The notes under the pieces were generated by a model. The model made no database searches. It saw only the letters and a list, made by a program, of their open reading frames with translations, and was not told the DNA's origin. Source: Lichenostomus cassidix (Eukaryota > Chordata > Aves > Passeriformes > Meliphagidae). Taken from it: 64,000 bases of DNA. Below are positions 30,101 to 40,706 of the stretch, in pieces (within the stretch, counting starts at the first letter, position 1; each line of letters begins with the position of its first letter). A program made the translations under genes and the position numbers. The stretch covers positions 30,632,566 to 30,696,565 of the forward strand of contig CM039182.1 in assembly GCA_008360975.2 (NCBI GenBank). Direction: 5' to 3'.

Positions 30101-32394
30101 TACCAAAAAAATCTTGGTGTAATAGTGTTCTTTAAAACTCTTCATGTGACAACAACTAAAATGTTCTTCTATCAGAATACATCTGTTCAACTAAATATAC
30201 TACTGGGATTTTTCAGTAATTACTTCCAGGAAGAGATTTTTAGACCATTTCAATAAACAACTTAAGCTTTGACCACTTGTTACAATACACAATTTTATGT
30301 TTTGAGCATCCTTGGGAGATAACACAGGTGATTTCTTGTGCTTTCTTGTCTCTAGAAAAATCATCTTACTCTTTCTTAAACAGAGGACAGGGAGACCTTC
30401 ATTGAGGCCCCCTCAATGCTAATTTACAGATCAGCTGTCTGCACTACAGATATCTTAGGAGATTAGTGTCAGTATAGAACTTGAAGCATTGAGTTTGACC
30501 TAGTAAACCCTAAACAGAGTGATACCTTCTCACCTGTGAAGCCAATGCTGTGTCTGTCTCAACTGCTTGCTTACCTTTTCTGTTGAGAATCTATCTTCAT
30601 TGGCATTTTTTTCTTGCAATAATCTGAAATGTCTCACGTTTATTGTCTTGTAACAGTTTTCTTCAGTAGACTTGTGAGAAGCACTGAAGTACACAAGATC
30701 AAGATCTGGGATTTCAGGAGGACTAAATACTCTATTTTTAATAAAATTTTTTTCAAATCAAGTGATTATATAAACAAGGAAGAAAAGTATACCACCAAGG
30801 TATTGCAAGCAATTTTCTACAGAAAAGCAGATGGGAGAAATTGCTGCCACATAGACCAGAAAAGAAAATAATTTTATAGTTAAAACTTTCCTAATAAACA
30901 ATGAATAAGAAGAACATTTAGATGCAGTATACATAAGTCACCAGGCTGTGTACATAGAAAATACATACTGGTATGCCACCTGTCTCTGCATGACATTGAC
31001 CAAACTGTTAGCACTGAGAAAGTAAATGCAAAAAGATAATGGTTCAGATGTTGCCAGATATTTTCACGCAGGCCTACTGAAGTTGCAAACCTAAGTAAGA
31101 TTTGTTAACTCACATAAAATGCCCATGTGAAATCAATGGAAGCCTTCACGAAAAATTAAATAGAGCATTGGTCAATTTGGATTACTGTTTTACCCTAAAA
31201 TGGACCATTTTCTTTCCTGCCATGTACATCAGGAAATTCAGTAGCATGGACTGGCATCTAAGGTAGGCGTTAATGGAAAAAATAATGAAAAATGCTATTT
31301 TGGGGAGTAAAGATTCTTCTCATTTGGAAACTGTCATTACCAGTTCTCATAACAAGAAGTGAGCCTACAAATCAAAATCAATGTGCATAGTTTTAATATC
31401 TTACATGGAAATGCATCACAACTTTCTCAGAATTACAAAAAAAAAAAAGCACATTTTATTAAAAAAAAATTGTATACTGCATCCGGCAGTGGGAATTTTA
31501 TATAGAGTTTTTCTGGATATAATAAACAGCATAGGTGGATTGCTCCTCAGAAGCTGCACTTCTGAGGAAGAGGCCTATGACTTCTTGGCAATCTGTTTCA
31601 TGGGAATAGTCATTGATTTTGAATTGTTCCATCATTTTTAATTGACAGGTTAGAAATGATTTGCACAATACACTGACCTTTTTATATGAAACAGATGCAG
31701 TTTAGATTCAGATGTTGTGTAAAAAAGTGAACCCAATTGATAGCAAATGCAATTGTATCTGACAGACAAGCATGTGATTCTTTTAGTTAATTATATAGCA
31801 AAGAAATAAAATTTGCATGTCAGTGGGATCAAGTGAAGCCACCAAATCCAAAATAATTACTGTACTCCTGCAGGATTCTATATAATTAAAATAGAGAAGT
31901 TGAAGGAAAGTAAATTAATTTCATAATACAAAAATGCTTTTTATGGGGATTTTAATTGTGTCTAAGATTACATGATAACGTAAGAAATCACGTGACTGGA
32001 TAATTAACACATAGTGCATTTTTTATTTGAAAAAAAATTGATATTAGAAGTTGTAAATCACCATCAATATTCCCTTTGCAATCTTGGTTTGGACTCTCCC
32101 CCATGAAATGGCACATTAAAGATGGTTGGAAACATTCAACCAAAAAAGGAACACAGTTTTTGTAAGAAATGTTTTGGGATTTTTGACTAGCTCTAGTTAA
32201 CATTCATTGCAGATGCAGTATTTTCAAAACTGTTTCCTGAAAAGAAACTATTCACCAACACTGTGACAGAGAGTTGTATTTTGTTTTCAATAAAGCAAAG
32301 CTAAATACTGGAAAGAAACCACAATTACAACACTTCACAAAATTTGGGATACATGCAATATAAGAACAGAGAACAACACACTTTCCACCACAAA
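27112..32394. other. Intergenic DNA, nothing recognised
   Basis: No exon, RNA gene or clear transposon is seen. A degenerate CTA-rich stretch lies near 28750-28790. A purine-rich stretch at about 28970-29240 opens pyrimidine-coded frames on the minus strand that look like low-complexity artefacts. Confidence 0.5.
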
Positions 32395-32535
32395 AATTCA
32401 CACAATAACTTAGGTTGGAAAACGCCCCCTGAGGCTCAACCATCCTTCTGCTCAACACAGGTCCACTTAGTTCAATCTTCTTGGGGACAAGTTCAGCTGA
32501 GTTTCAACTCTCCAAGGACAAAGATGCCACAAGCA
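32395..32535 (-). repeat. Degraded CR1 LINE fragment, antisense
   Basis: 'cacaataacttaggttggaa' followed by a 'ctgctcaacacaggtc' block and 'gagtttcaactctccaagga' matches the order of reverse-complemented CR1 3' sequence ('acagaataacttaggttgga', 'ctgctcaaagcagg', 'gagttttgaatatctccaag'). It is short and diverged, and its end is approximate. Confidence 0.65.
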
Positions 32536-34129
32536 CATTGCTTCAAAGACTCATGGCCCTGTGGATAGGACAACAAACTCCTTGTTACAGGAGTTTTAAG
32601 AGTTACACACTCTCATGTGACCTTGGATGATTCAGCTTCTCCTCTTGCAAGCCTTGAACTATTACTCAAAACTCCTGCCTAATTATATTATTGCATTATA
32701 AACACTGTCTAAAGAACAATATATTCAAAGATGCTATCACTGCAAAGTATTTTTTTTAAGTCTTTGGATTCCACCATGAAAGGAATGAAGCTAAAGAAAT
32801 AGGGAGAAGCTGCATTTTACGTAAACCAGAATATACTTTAAACTCTTATAGCGGCCTCTACACTTTGAGGCCTAAACTATTGGCATCTTCAGCTCCTGGC
32901 TTTCCTTACTGGTGACTTTATTTAGGGTGCATAGTTCTCACCAAGTATTGGCATCCTTTTCCTTTCATTCTTGGGGTTTAAATTAATGAACAGAGTGGTT
33001 TCATTTTGGTTACCTTATTATCATAGTTAATATTAAAATTATCCTTTTTTTTTTCCCACATTAAACTGTAGGTATTGTTTTTCTGCTCAGAATGCCAAAT
33101 CCTTGCATGACATTCTCATCAGGAGTAGTGCATGTAATGACTCTTTCCTATTTGTATGATGAACAGCCTTTGCTTAGAAACTCAGAAGATAATTCATGCT
33201 GTTGAGGACAGAGCCATTTTCCTTACGCTGTTTATCATAATTTACATTCTGGTCTGATAAAGCTTCATACTCAATAGATCTGTACAGAATATTAACTGTA
33301 TTCTTTCTTCCATCAGCACCACTTAGACTATGAAAGTGAGAAATACAAAGTAAAGAGATCCCAGTTTCAGTCACTTTTGCTTCTCCTGGCATTTTATTTA
33401 AAGGTATTTCCTTCTTTATGTGTCATCTGAATCTTTTTTTTCCAGATAAATTTGATTCATCATAAACTGGCAACATCATGACCCAGGAATTAGACATTAA
33501 GTATCCAATAGGAGTAAATCGAGTTTAGTTCACCTGTCACCAGCGTATTATTTCAAATAGAACCTAACTGAGCTCTCAAGGGGCATGTAGCTCTCCACGT
33601 AGTGTTTGAGACTGTGACCTCTGAAATCATAGAGTTTTTAAGTCAAGAATGCCACAATATCTGAAGTCTGGTAGATGCTACAATTCTTTGTGACTGTCAT
33701 TGCATGTGGCTTTCTCACATCCCATATCCCCATTTGGGCTGTGACCACTCAAGGAATGACAGTCAGATGTCTGAAACGGGGGATTTTTCCAAGATGAAGC
33801 AAAAAGTATGATAAAACATTTAAAAACTCCCAAGAGTGGGACCATAAAACTGCTTCATTGGTAACTCTTCCTCTGCACCCTTGAACAAACCCACTGTGGG
33901 TTTGGGCTGACCTTTGACATTCAGATAAACTATCCATAGCTCCTCGACCCTTAGCACAGGCTCTGAAAAGGCTTCCGCAGCCCTTCATTTGTAAAGACAG
34001 CGAAACAGCACATTACTTACACTGGTTGCCTTCGCAGGATTTATTAACCTTATACCCGGCACAGGCAGACTTGGATGCGACACAGAGATCCTTTTAGGAT
34101 CCTGTGCGCGCTGACATCTGTTCGCTGGT
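32536..34129. other. Intergenic DNA flanking the CpG-island promoter
   Basis: No coding exon is recognised. Base composition shifts from AT-rich to GC-rich between about 34,000 and 34,140. A minus-strand splice-donor-like hexamer GTAAGT lies at 34020-34015, just outside the island, and is discussed as a possible divergent transcript. Confidence 0.5.
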
Positions 34130-34743
34130 GTCAGAAAGGAAGGGATGCCACAGGGCCGGCCATCGGAGACCCGAGGCCGGCACACCTACCCGATAACCCA
34201 GCCGGGCGGGGACCCGGCCACCGGCGTGGGACAGGACCAGGTGCCCAGGTGAGTTTTCCCTGCCGGGAAAACGCCTCCACCCACAGCCTTCCCGGGGAGC
34301 GGAGCCCTGGAGAGGAGCACAGTGGCATGAGCTGCAGGACAGCCGGGGAGCGGAGCTGGGCCGGGCGGGGCGGCGGCCGGAGCTCGCACCTTGGCCGGCG
34401 GGGCTTTCCTGGCCCGCACGGCACGGTACTTTCCGGGCACGGTTAACCTTTGCGTTAGTCGCACTGCGCCCGGAGGGCTTGGAAACTCCGGGCAGAAATC
34501 ATTCGGGGATGGCGGTAAAGAGAGGAGGTGTTTTTAGGTAACACGAAGTGACCGGGGGCTTTTTGGCGGCCGGCACCAGGGGCCGGCGCGCTGCTGGCCC
34601 GGGGGCAGAGCCGCGGGCTGAGGAGGTGGTGACGGGGGCGAGGGTCGCACGAGCGAGCGGCGGCAGCTCACACGGAGCGAGAGCCGGCCCCGCCGGCGGG
34701 GCGGAGCGGATCGGAGCGGAGCGGCTGCCACGGGGCTGAAGCG

Positions 34744-34863
34744 ATGGGCGAGGTGCGGCGGGGGCTGGCGGCGCAGAGCTCTGCCCGCGGCCTTCACCCG
34801 CCTCCCCGCCCGAGGGCAGCGGCTGTGCCGAGCTCGGGGAGCCGTGACCGGAGCCGCCGCTGA
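34744..34863 (+). other. Upstream ORF in the putative ITGB8 leader (39 codons)
   Basis: An ATG at 34744 opens a 39-codon Arg/Pro/Ser-rich frame ending in TGA at 34861-34863. It sits just 5' of the GC-box/CRE-like module, so it would be in the mRNA only if transcription starts upstream of 34744. Nothing suggests the peptide itself is functional. Confidence 0.3.
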
Positions 34864-34870
34864 ACAAAGA

Positions 34871-34895
34871 GGGGCGGGCGGGCGCAGTGACTTCA
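34871..34895 (+). promoter_or_regulatory. GC box (Sp-family) next to a CRE/AP-1-like site
   Basis: A run of GGGGCGGGCGGGCG (34871-34884) is followed three bases later by TGACTTCA (34888-34895), one mismatch from the palindromic CRE TGACGTCA. As I recall, the human ITGB8 core promoter depends on adjacent Sp and CRE sites responding to Sp3, AP-1 and p38 signalling. The pair here, about 0.67 kb upstream of the ATG, would fit the same module. The site is seen in the sequence, and its function is inferred. Confidence 0.5.
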
Positions 34896-35290
34896 CCCGC
34901 GGGGCCCGGGCCCGCCCCCGCCCGCGGAACCTCCCCGCTGCCGTCTCCTGGCAACCCGCGGGCCCGGCGCCCACCCTCCGCGGTGGGGCCGGAGAGCTCC
35001 GCGGCGTGCCGCCGGCCCCGGTCCCCTGCCCTCCCCTACCCATCCTCGGTAGACCGCGTCAGCGGGCGCAGAGAGCCGGCGGCGGCTCGGGACGGCAGCG
35101 GGCAGCGCCCACCTGGCCCCGGCGGGGGCGGGTGGGGGGCGGCTGCCGAGGGGGCGGGGACAGCCTCCCTCCCTTTCGCCCGAGGGAGGTGCGGAGCCGC
35201 CGCCGCTCCCCGCGCGGTGCCTGGAGCCTCCCCGCGCCCCCCGGGCAGGGAGGGCGGCGAGGCGCCCCTGGCGCGCCGGGCTGGAGGCGG

Positions 35291-35563
35291 ATGGAGGGAG
35301 CCGCGCCGGGGCCCAGCCGCTCCCGCTGCCGGGGGGGGGCCGGCCCTGGCGGGGCGCGGGGGCGCGGCAGGCGCTGCCCCCGAGATGCGGCGGCCCGCGC
35401 CCGCCCCGCCGAGCGCCCTACCTGTGCCGGGCCCGCCGCCGCCCCTCCCCCGGCCCCGCCGCCGCCGCCCCCGCGGGGGCCGGGACTGAGCGCGCCGCGG
35501 CGCCGAGACACGGCCCCGAGAAGAGGGCGAGGGAGCGGGAGCGGTGCCGGCAGCGGCGCATGA
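35291..35563 (+). other. Upstream ORF overlapping the main start codon (90 codons)
   Basis: An ATG at 35291 (context GGCGG-ATG-G, with C at -3 and G at +4) opens a 90-codon Gly/Arg/Pro/Ala-rich frame, out of frame with the integrin. Its TGA (35561-35563) lies inside the main start region, where the bases read ATGATG from 35560. The stop therefore overlaps the first ATG by two bases and the second by one. This layout could permit termination-reinitiation or repress main-frame translation. The peptide composition looks like GC-rich leader sequence and gives no sign of a protein domain. Confidence 0.5.
35385..35489 (+). other. Second leader upstream ORF (34 codons)
   Basis: An ATG at 35385 (CCCCGAG-ATG-C, with G at -3) opens a 34-codon Pro/Arg-rich frame ending in TGA at 35487-35489, 70 bases before the main ATG. 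It is nested in a different frame from the 35291 uORF. With a purine at -3 it has the better context of the two and could capture scanning ribosomes. There is no evidence that the peptide matters. Confidence 0.4.
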
Positions 35564-35689
35564 TGTGGGTGCCGCTGCTGGCGTGCCTCACCGCGGGGAT
35601 CGTCTCCGTGCCCAGGTGCCAGCGCGGCCCCGGAGCCCTCCTCGGGGCGGCCCGGCTGCTGGCGGCCGTGCCGGGACTCTGCCAGCGCT
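35560..35689 (+). CDS. ITGB8: Integrin beta-8, coding exon 1 (signal peptide)
   Basis: This exon encodes residues 1-43 and the first base of codon 44. It starts at tandem ATGs (35560 and 35563) and ends at the donor GCT|GTAAGT. The peptide is a long hydrophobic leader with two Leu/Ala-rich segments (about residues 5-15 and 26-40), like the unusually long human beta-8 signal sequence. The mature protein should begin near the Ser-Glu-Asn-Arg-Cys at the exon 1/2 junction. Counting from the second Met puts the first PSI cysteine at residue 47, the position I recall in human beta-8, and only that ATG has A at -3. The second Met is therefore the likelier ancestral start. The exon lies in the CpG island, and intron 1 (phase 1) is about 15 kb. 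Confidence 0.88.
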
Positions 35690-38600
35690 GTAAGTGTCCG
35701 AGCGCCTGGGGCTGCCGGCCGTGCCCCGGCTGGTTGGGGTTGTGGCTGGGTTCGGTTCTGGTGCGGGGGCCGTACGGGGGCGGGGGGCATAGCCGGGCCC
35801 GGCAGCTGCCGCGGGGCACAGCACAGCCCTGACAGCCGGGGCCACCCGGCGCCACCGGCACACGCCGGCCGGGCGGGCCGAGCTGGCGGGCGGACGGTAC
35901 CTGCGGGGAGAGCCGGGCTGCAGCGGCCGGCCCCTGCCCAAACCTCGCACCGCCAGTGCCAGCCCGTGATTTAACCGGCCAGCCTTTCGGGAGCCGTGGT
36001 AGCTCCCCGTGAGCCCACGGGAGCCCTCCGGGGTGCTGCGAGTCCTGAAGTGCACCCTCTGCCACACTCCCTGAAGCGGCACGCCGAGCCGCCCGGGGCT
36101 CCCAAGCTCTAGGGACGGGTACTTCTTGGGGATGGTAACACTCTGCTTTACGTCGTTTATATGGCGTGTAAGTGGCAGGGTTAAATAGGGATAGCGGTAC
36201 GAGAAGATTGTCTTCTGTTTACCTTGGGATAACGTGCATGTTGACAGTTCCCCGGGAGCTACGGTCCTCGGGTGAGAAAGGCTCTGGTGAACGTGGGTAA
36301 CCCCTCACATTGAGAAACTGCTTCCCAAATCCCCGGGCATCCGTTTCGATGCGTGCAGGCTAAGAGGAGTTTGTGCAAGTTTACCTTAGAAAGAACAGCA
36401 GTTGACAGATGGAGCAAGCAGGTCAGTCTAGTATTTCATAAAGGATCTTATTTAGCTAGCAGTGGTCAGAAAAGCAGATCAGGTTGTCAGTCATCTTTCT
36501 GTATTTTTTTCTGCTTGCGGAATAATTGGCATTTCCAAGTTTAAGTCTGGAGTTGATTTAAAATGTTAACATGTAACCTCTAAAACTAAGATTTACAATG
36601 GGAACAATGTATTAGTTGTAAGTTCTTTATTGCATATGTGACAAATTCACGTCTAATTCAGTAGGATTTGCCCAGTGCTATTAAAAACAATGGAATAATT
36701 TGTTAACTTTCATAGGATAATTTATTTTGCTTTTTTGGCTTCATATTTTGAATTCAAAATTAAACTGTCAATAGGAAAAATAAAATATATTATTAAATTT
36801 CTTATGAAACACGACATCTTGTATGTAGTACCTCAGATTCTTTTTTATGCAGTGCAATTGAGTTGAAAGGCTTATTGAAACTTTATGAAGAGGACGGTTC
36901 TATGCCTGAATGCAGTGTTGTGCTTGCTCATGAGTGTAGTTCCTGGGTATACTCTAGTGCAAATAATGCATCAGAACAGAATGCCACAGGGGGGAGGTTG
37001 TGCATGGGGCTTTTGTGCCAAAGGATGCTTGCTGTCTTTGTTGTGCTTGATAGTGAAAATATATATGGGTGATACGTCATGGGTTATGTGTTTATTGTGA
37101 CAACAGCTCTCAGATTGGGCAGACTGTAACTCAGATAGACCTTGTTTTTTCCTTTTCTTTTGAAACCTCTGCTAATTCATGAAAGCTGAAAGGCACACTG
37201 AATTCTTTCCTTCATACATAATCGCTTTACGGGCTACAGCCGCAGCTGAAGTAAGAAGAGTGTTTTGCTTTGTTTTTCTGTGAATGAACACGTGAAATTT
37301 TTCGTTATCATTAGTGTTTGTGATTTCTACATTTGGTTGTGATAGCCAGTGCAGCACCACCTGGATTCTTTGAATGTCTGCAGGCTGCTCTGAGACTCTG
37401 GGCAGCAGCTCCTTGTACAGATATTTGGCAGCATGGCTTTGTTGAAGCAGCCACTCCTCTTTGCTTCTGCATTGACAGTGCTGGGCATAGAGAAGAGCAT
37501 CGTGCTGTTCCCGTGCCATCAGCAAGTTCAGTTTATTTATGTTGGCAGAACTGGCAAATTTGCTGCATTGAATCGCCAGTTCTAAAAGAGATTGGAATTA
37601 ATATGAAATGTACGTGGAACTGAAATGTATTTCATTCTTGTTGGAACATTTATTGCTCTTCTAATTGAAAAATGGACAGCTTGATACCAGCTGAGGTATT
37701 TGTTTTGCAAACTGCAGTTTGAGATGTGAGTCACTGCTTGGGGATAAGTAAAGGTAGAATTTGGCCCAGTGGTGGAAGTTACAAGGAGTGCAAAAGGAAA
37801 TCTCACAATGCTGTAAATTTGTAATTCCCAAATTACAGGTTCTGTAAGCTCAGATAAAAAGGGTAGTGTTGCCACCTTCTACAAAGAGTCTCTTGTTCAA
37901 TAACTCTCACCAAAAGGAAATTTGCAATTCAGTAAGCCAACTATAGCAAATACCTGACATAAGAATCGAGCAAGTTCCATAGGGATTTCTACAGATCCCC
38001 CATTTATATTTGAACATTAAAACCTGACAAACTGCTAAAGATGTAAACCAGTGAACTGAATAAAAGCTGGATTCTACAGGAAAAGCATGTGTATGCATTT
38101 TGCTAACCAGTTGTGTAAGTGCTCACTTCAGTGAAGACAGTTCCCTTGCTTTGTTCAGAAACTAACTGTTGAAACGCTTATTTTTTACCTGCTCTATAAG
38201 CACATGGGTTATATGGGCGTAAATACTGAAGAATGACTGATTGGTCAGGGTTAACAGAGGACGTTGGTTCAAATCTCAGCAGTGTCTCAAAACCAGTTAT
38301 AAATAATATTAAAATCTGAAAACTGAGGTATTTGGGGTTTTCCAAGATATCTAGGTAGTTATTCCTGAATGAAGCTTAAGTAAACAGAGTGTACTTGTGA
38401 TGTACAAACAGGGATGGGATAGCATGAAAATCTTTACCCCCGATTTAAAAAGTCAGAGAGCAGTCACACAGCAATTCTCTTAAGATAGTCATGACTGACA
38501 GGTCTCTAAATACTAACTTTAAACCTGGTATTTCCAGCCTTACTGAGTGTCATTTGGAAGGACCACTTACGAGGTTGGGGAAAGTGGAGGATCTATGATC

Positions 38601-40167
38601 ATGAAAGGGTCAGTTGTTAATTGATTTATCTCAATAGCATGACTTTTGATTAATTAATGTTCTCCCATCAGTCTTTGGTGCTTCGCCAGTCTTGCCACAT
38701 CAGATTTCCGTGTGTCTTCCCTCTAGCTGGAGAGTTTCATAAACCATTACTGTGTTACTTCTTAAAGGAGTAAGAAAAGCTATTCAAATCACCCATGGAA
38801 GAACAGTTCTGAAGAGAGGTGGTCAGAAAATGTCCTGTGACACATGCAGGCACGCACACAAAAAACTCTGAAATAAATGATACATCATGATAGCTTTAAT
38901 TGGTGTTTGTCTCTTAATTTCTGTTTTGTACCCATGTGGCCCATTTTCTTTTGAAACTTAGTGGAAGAAGCTGAGTTGTATGGAATACTCAACACTGAGC
39001 CAGTTTTGCTTTTCCTGAGGCTTAAAACAATCCAAGAAGAGAAAACCCATTTTTAATTTCCTGAGTCTGCGTGGGTGATCTGCTTCCTAGGGGTAATGGA
39101 CCATCTTTGGGAAAGCCAGCCTTTTGGGAACCTTTGGGAACCAGCCTTTGGGAAAAACAACCTGGGTGTTTTGAGAGGGCTGTAGGTTGCAGTTCTGAGG
39201 AATAGTGAGGGGGAGGTTTGTTTATCTGCACATTGCTCAAGGTGCATATTATGCCAGTAGTATGCATAAATTTGCTTTGCAAATTGTGCACATCTCATAA
39301 TCTGTTGCAATTTCATGTCTCTTCAGCGGGTTTATGTGGCAAGAGTTCTTATTTTATGGTTTGTACAAGTTGAATGGAACTGGTAGTTGCATGTGTAGTA
39401 TTTACAATACTTTCATGCTAAGATGTTTGAGATGAGACTGGGAAAAGAGAGGAGATGGGCAGTTTATGAACTAAAAAAGTGATAACCACATCCTTGATGC
39501 TCTGGGAAGGTTTTCTCTGTCATTTTGGATATGCTGTCACTGAGGGAAATTGTCAAGGCAGCCTGAAGATCTCATGCAGCAGAAATACTCTACAGTTTGA
39601 AGAGGCAGTTGCTTCTTTTCTGGCCTTTAAACTTTCAAGGGCTGGAGCTGCAACAACTGAGAAAGCAAAAATTACACCCCATTAGTCAAGAGGCCTGAAT
39701 GAATAAATTTGATTTTCTATTAAAGTACAATCTAAGTTTAATTTACTTCCTCAGACCATTAAAAAGATGTCAGAAAATGAGCTTCATGGAAGCTAAAAAA
39801 AGTCTTCATCAAATGACCCCCATGTGGTTCTATGTTCAACAAGAGGACATTAAAATGTCACATTATAATTTCCCTTATACTTTACAGAGGCCATAAATGC
39901 TGGTAATATTTTTCAAATCCCTATGAAAAATTTGTGATGACTTGTCCATATTGCATCTTGAGTTTGGGACAATTTGAATTAATTACTAATCTACAGTAGG
40001 AGAAGAAAAATGTAAGATATTTTCTTTACAAATTGCATAAGTTGATATGGGCCACTGATATTTATCAGGACTTTTTGAGAAAGTCAGAGTAATCATTATT
40101 TTTGTAAGTTCTCACGTAGAAGCTAGGGATCTCACATTTTGGGTATCTTCTCCAAGGTTACAAGTTG

Positions 40168-40428
40168 TAGGAGGAGAGGAAATAGCCTCAAGTTGTGCCA
40201 GGGAAGATTTAGCTTGGACATCGGGAAAAATCTCTTCACTGAAAGGGCTGTCAGGCCTTGGAACAGGCTGCCCAGGGAAGGAAGTGGTAGAGTCACCATC
40301 CCTGGAAATATTTAAAAGACACAGATATGGTTCTTGGGAACCTGTTTTAGTGGTGGGCTTGTGCTGGGTTAACAGTTGGACTAGTGGATCATAAGAGTCT
40401 TTTCCAGCCTAAATGATTCTGTGATTCA
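40168..40428 (+). repeat. CR1 LINE 3' end, sense orientation (intron 1)
   Basis: This is a well-preserved CR1 3' terminus: 'aatagcctcaagttgtgcca', then 'cttggaacaggctgcccagg', then 'agagtcaccatccctgga', then 'gtggtgggcttgtgctgg', ending in a 'gattctgtgattc' tail typical of CR1. It is 5'-truncated at about 260 bp. It is nearly identical, in reverse complement, to the copy at 44643-44900, implying the same recent subfamily. Confidence 0.92.
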
Positions 40429-40600
40429 AAGAGATACTTCTGACACTATCTGAGCCTACATGTGTCTTTATAAGCCTTACCCCTGAAAAGTTCCATCTCT
40501 TATGTGAAGATTGTACATCATTCAGGACAAAATCTTGAAGAACAGAAGCCTCAGACAGGTGCATATAAATTCAAGTTTTTCATGTATATATATCAGTGTA

Positions 40601-40706
40601 GAGGATTAGTGGTGGACTTGGCAGTATTGGGTTAAATGCTGGTCTGTGTGATCCTAGCGGTCCTTTTCAACCTAAATGACTCTGATTCTATCCTATGATT
40701 CTGTGA
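40601..40706 (+). repeat. Short CR1 LINE 3' fragment, sense (intron 1)
   Basis: 'attagtggtggacttggcag', 'ccttttcaacctaaatgact' and the terminal 'ctatgattctgtgaa' identify the last ~100 bp of a CR1 copy. It is severely 5'-truncated and more diverged than the neighbour 170 bp upstream, so it is probably an independent insertion. Confidence 0.88.

Larger units (their letters stand above)
34130..36110. promoter_or_regulatory. ITGB8: CpG island spanning the ITGB8 promoter, 5' leader and exon 1
   Basis: Composition changes abruptly to very high G+C with abundant CpG dinucleotides, in contrast to the AT-rich flanks. The island covers the first coding exon and about 1.4 kb upstream. I saw no TATA box, so this looks like a TATA-less CpG-island promoter with dispersed start sites. 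Recognisable elements include GC boxes such as the one at 34871-34884, a (C)GGAG(C/T)-type short repeat at 34697-34727, and dense G runs at 35124-35159. Edges are judged by eye, and the transcription start cannot be fixed from sequence alone. Confidence 0.85.

Noticed and set aside
34499..35790. Long GC-rich ORFs on the minus strand (up to 243 codons) and 200-239 codon plus-strand frames across the CpG island
   Set aside because: The translations are Pro/Arg/Gly/Ala low-complexity sequence, typical of open frames in CpG-rich DNA where stop codons are rare. The two long plus-strand frames do not represent proteins from their 5' ends; the one from 34844 begins at GTG, and only its ATG-initiated part was kept, as a uORF.
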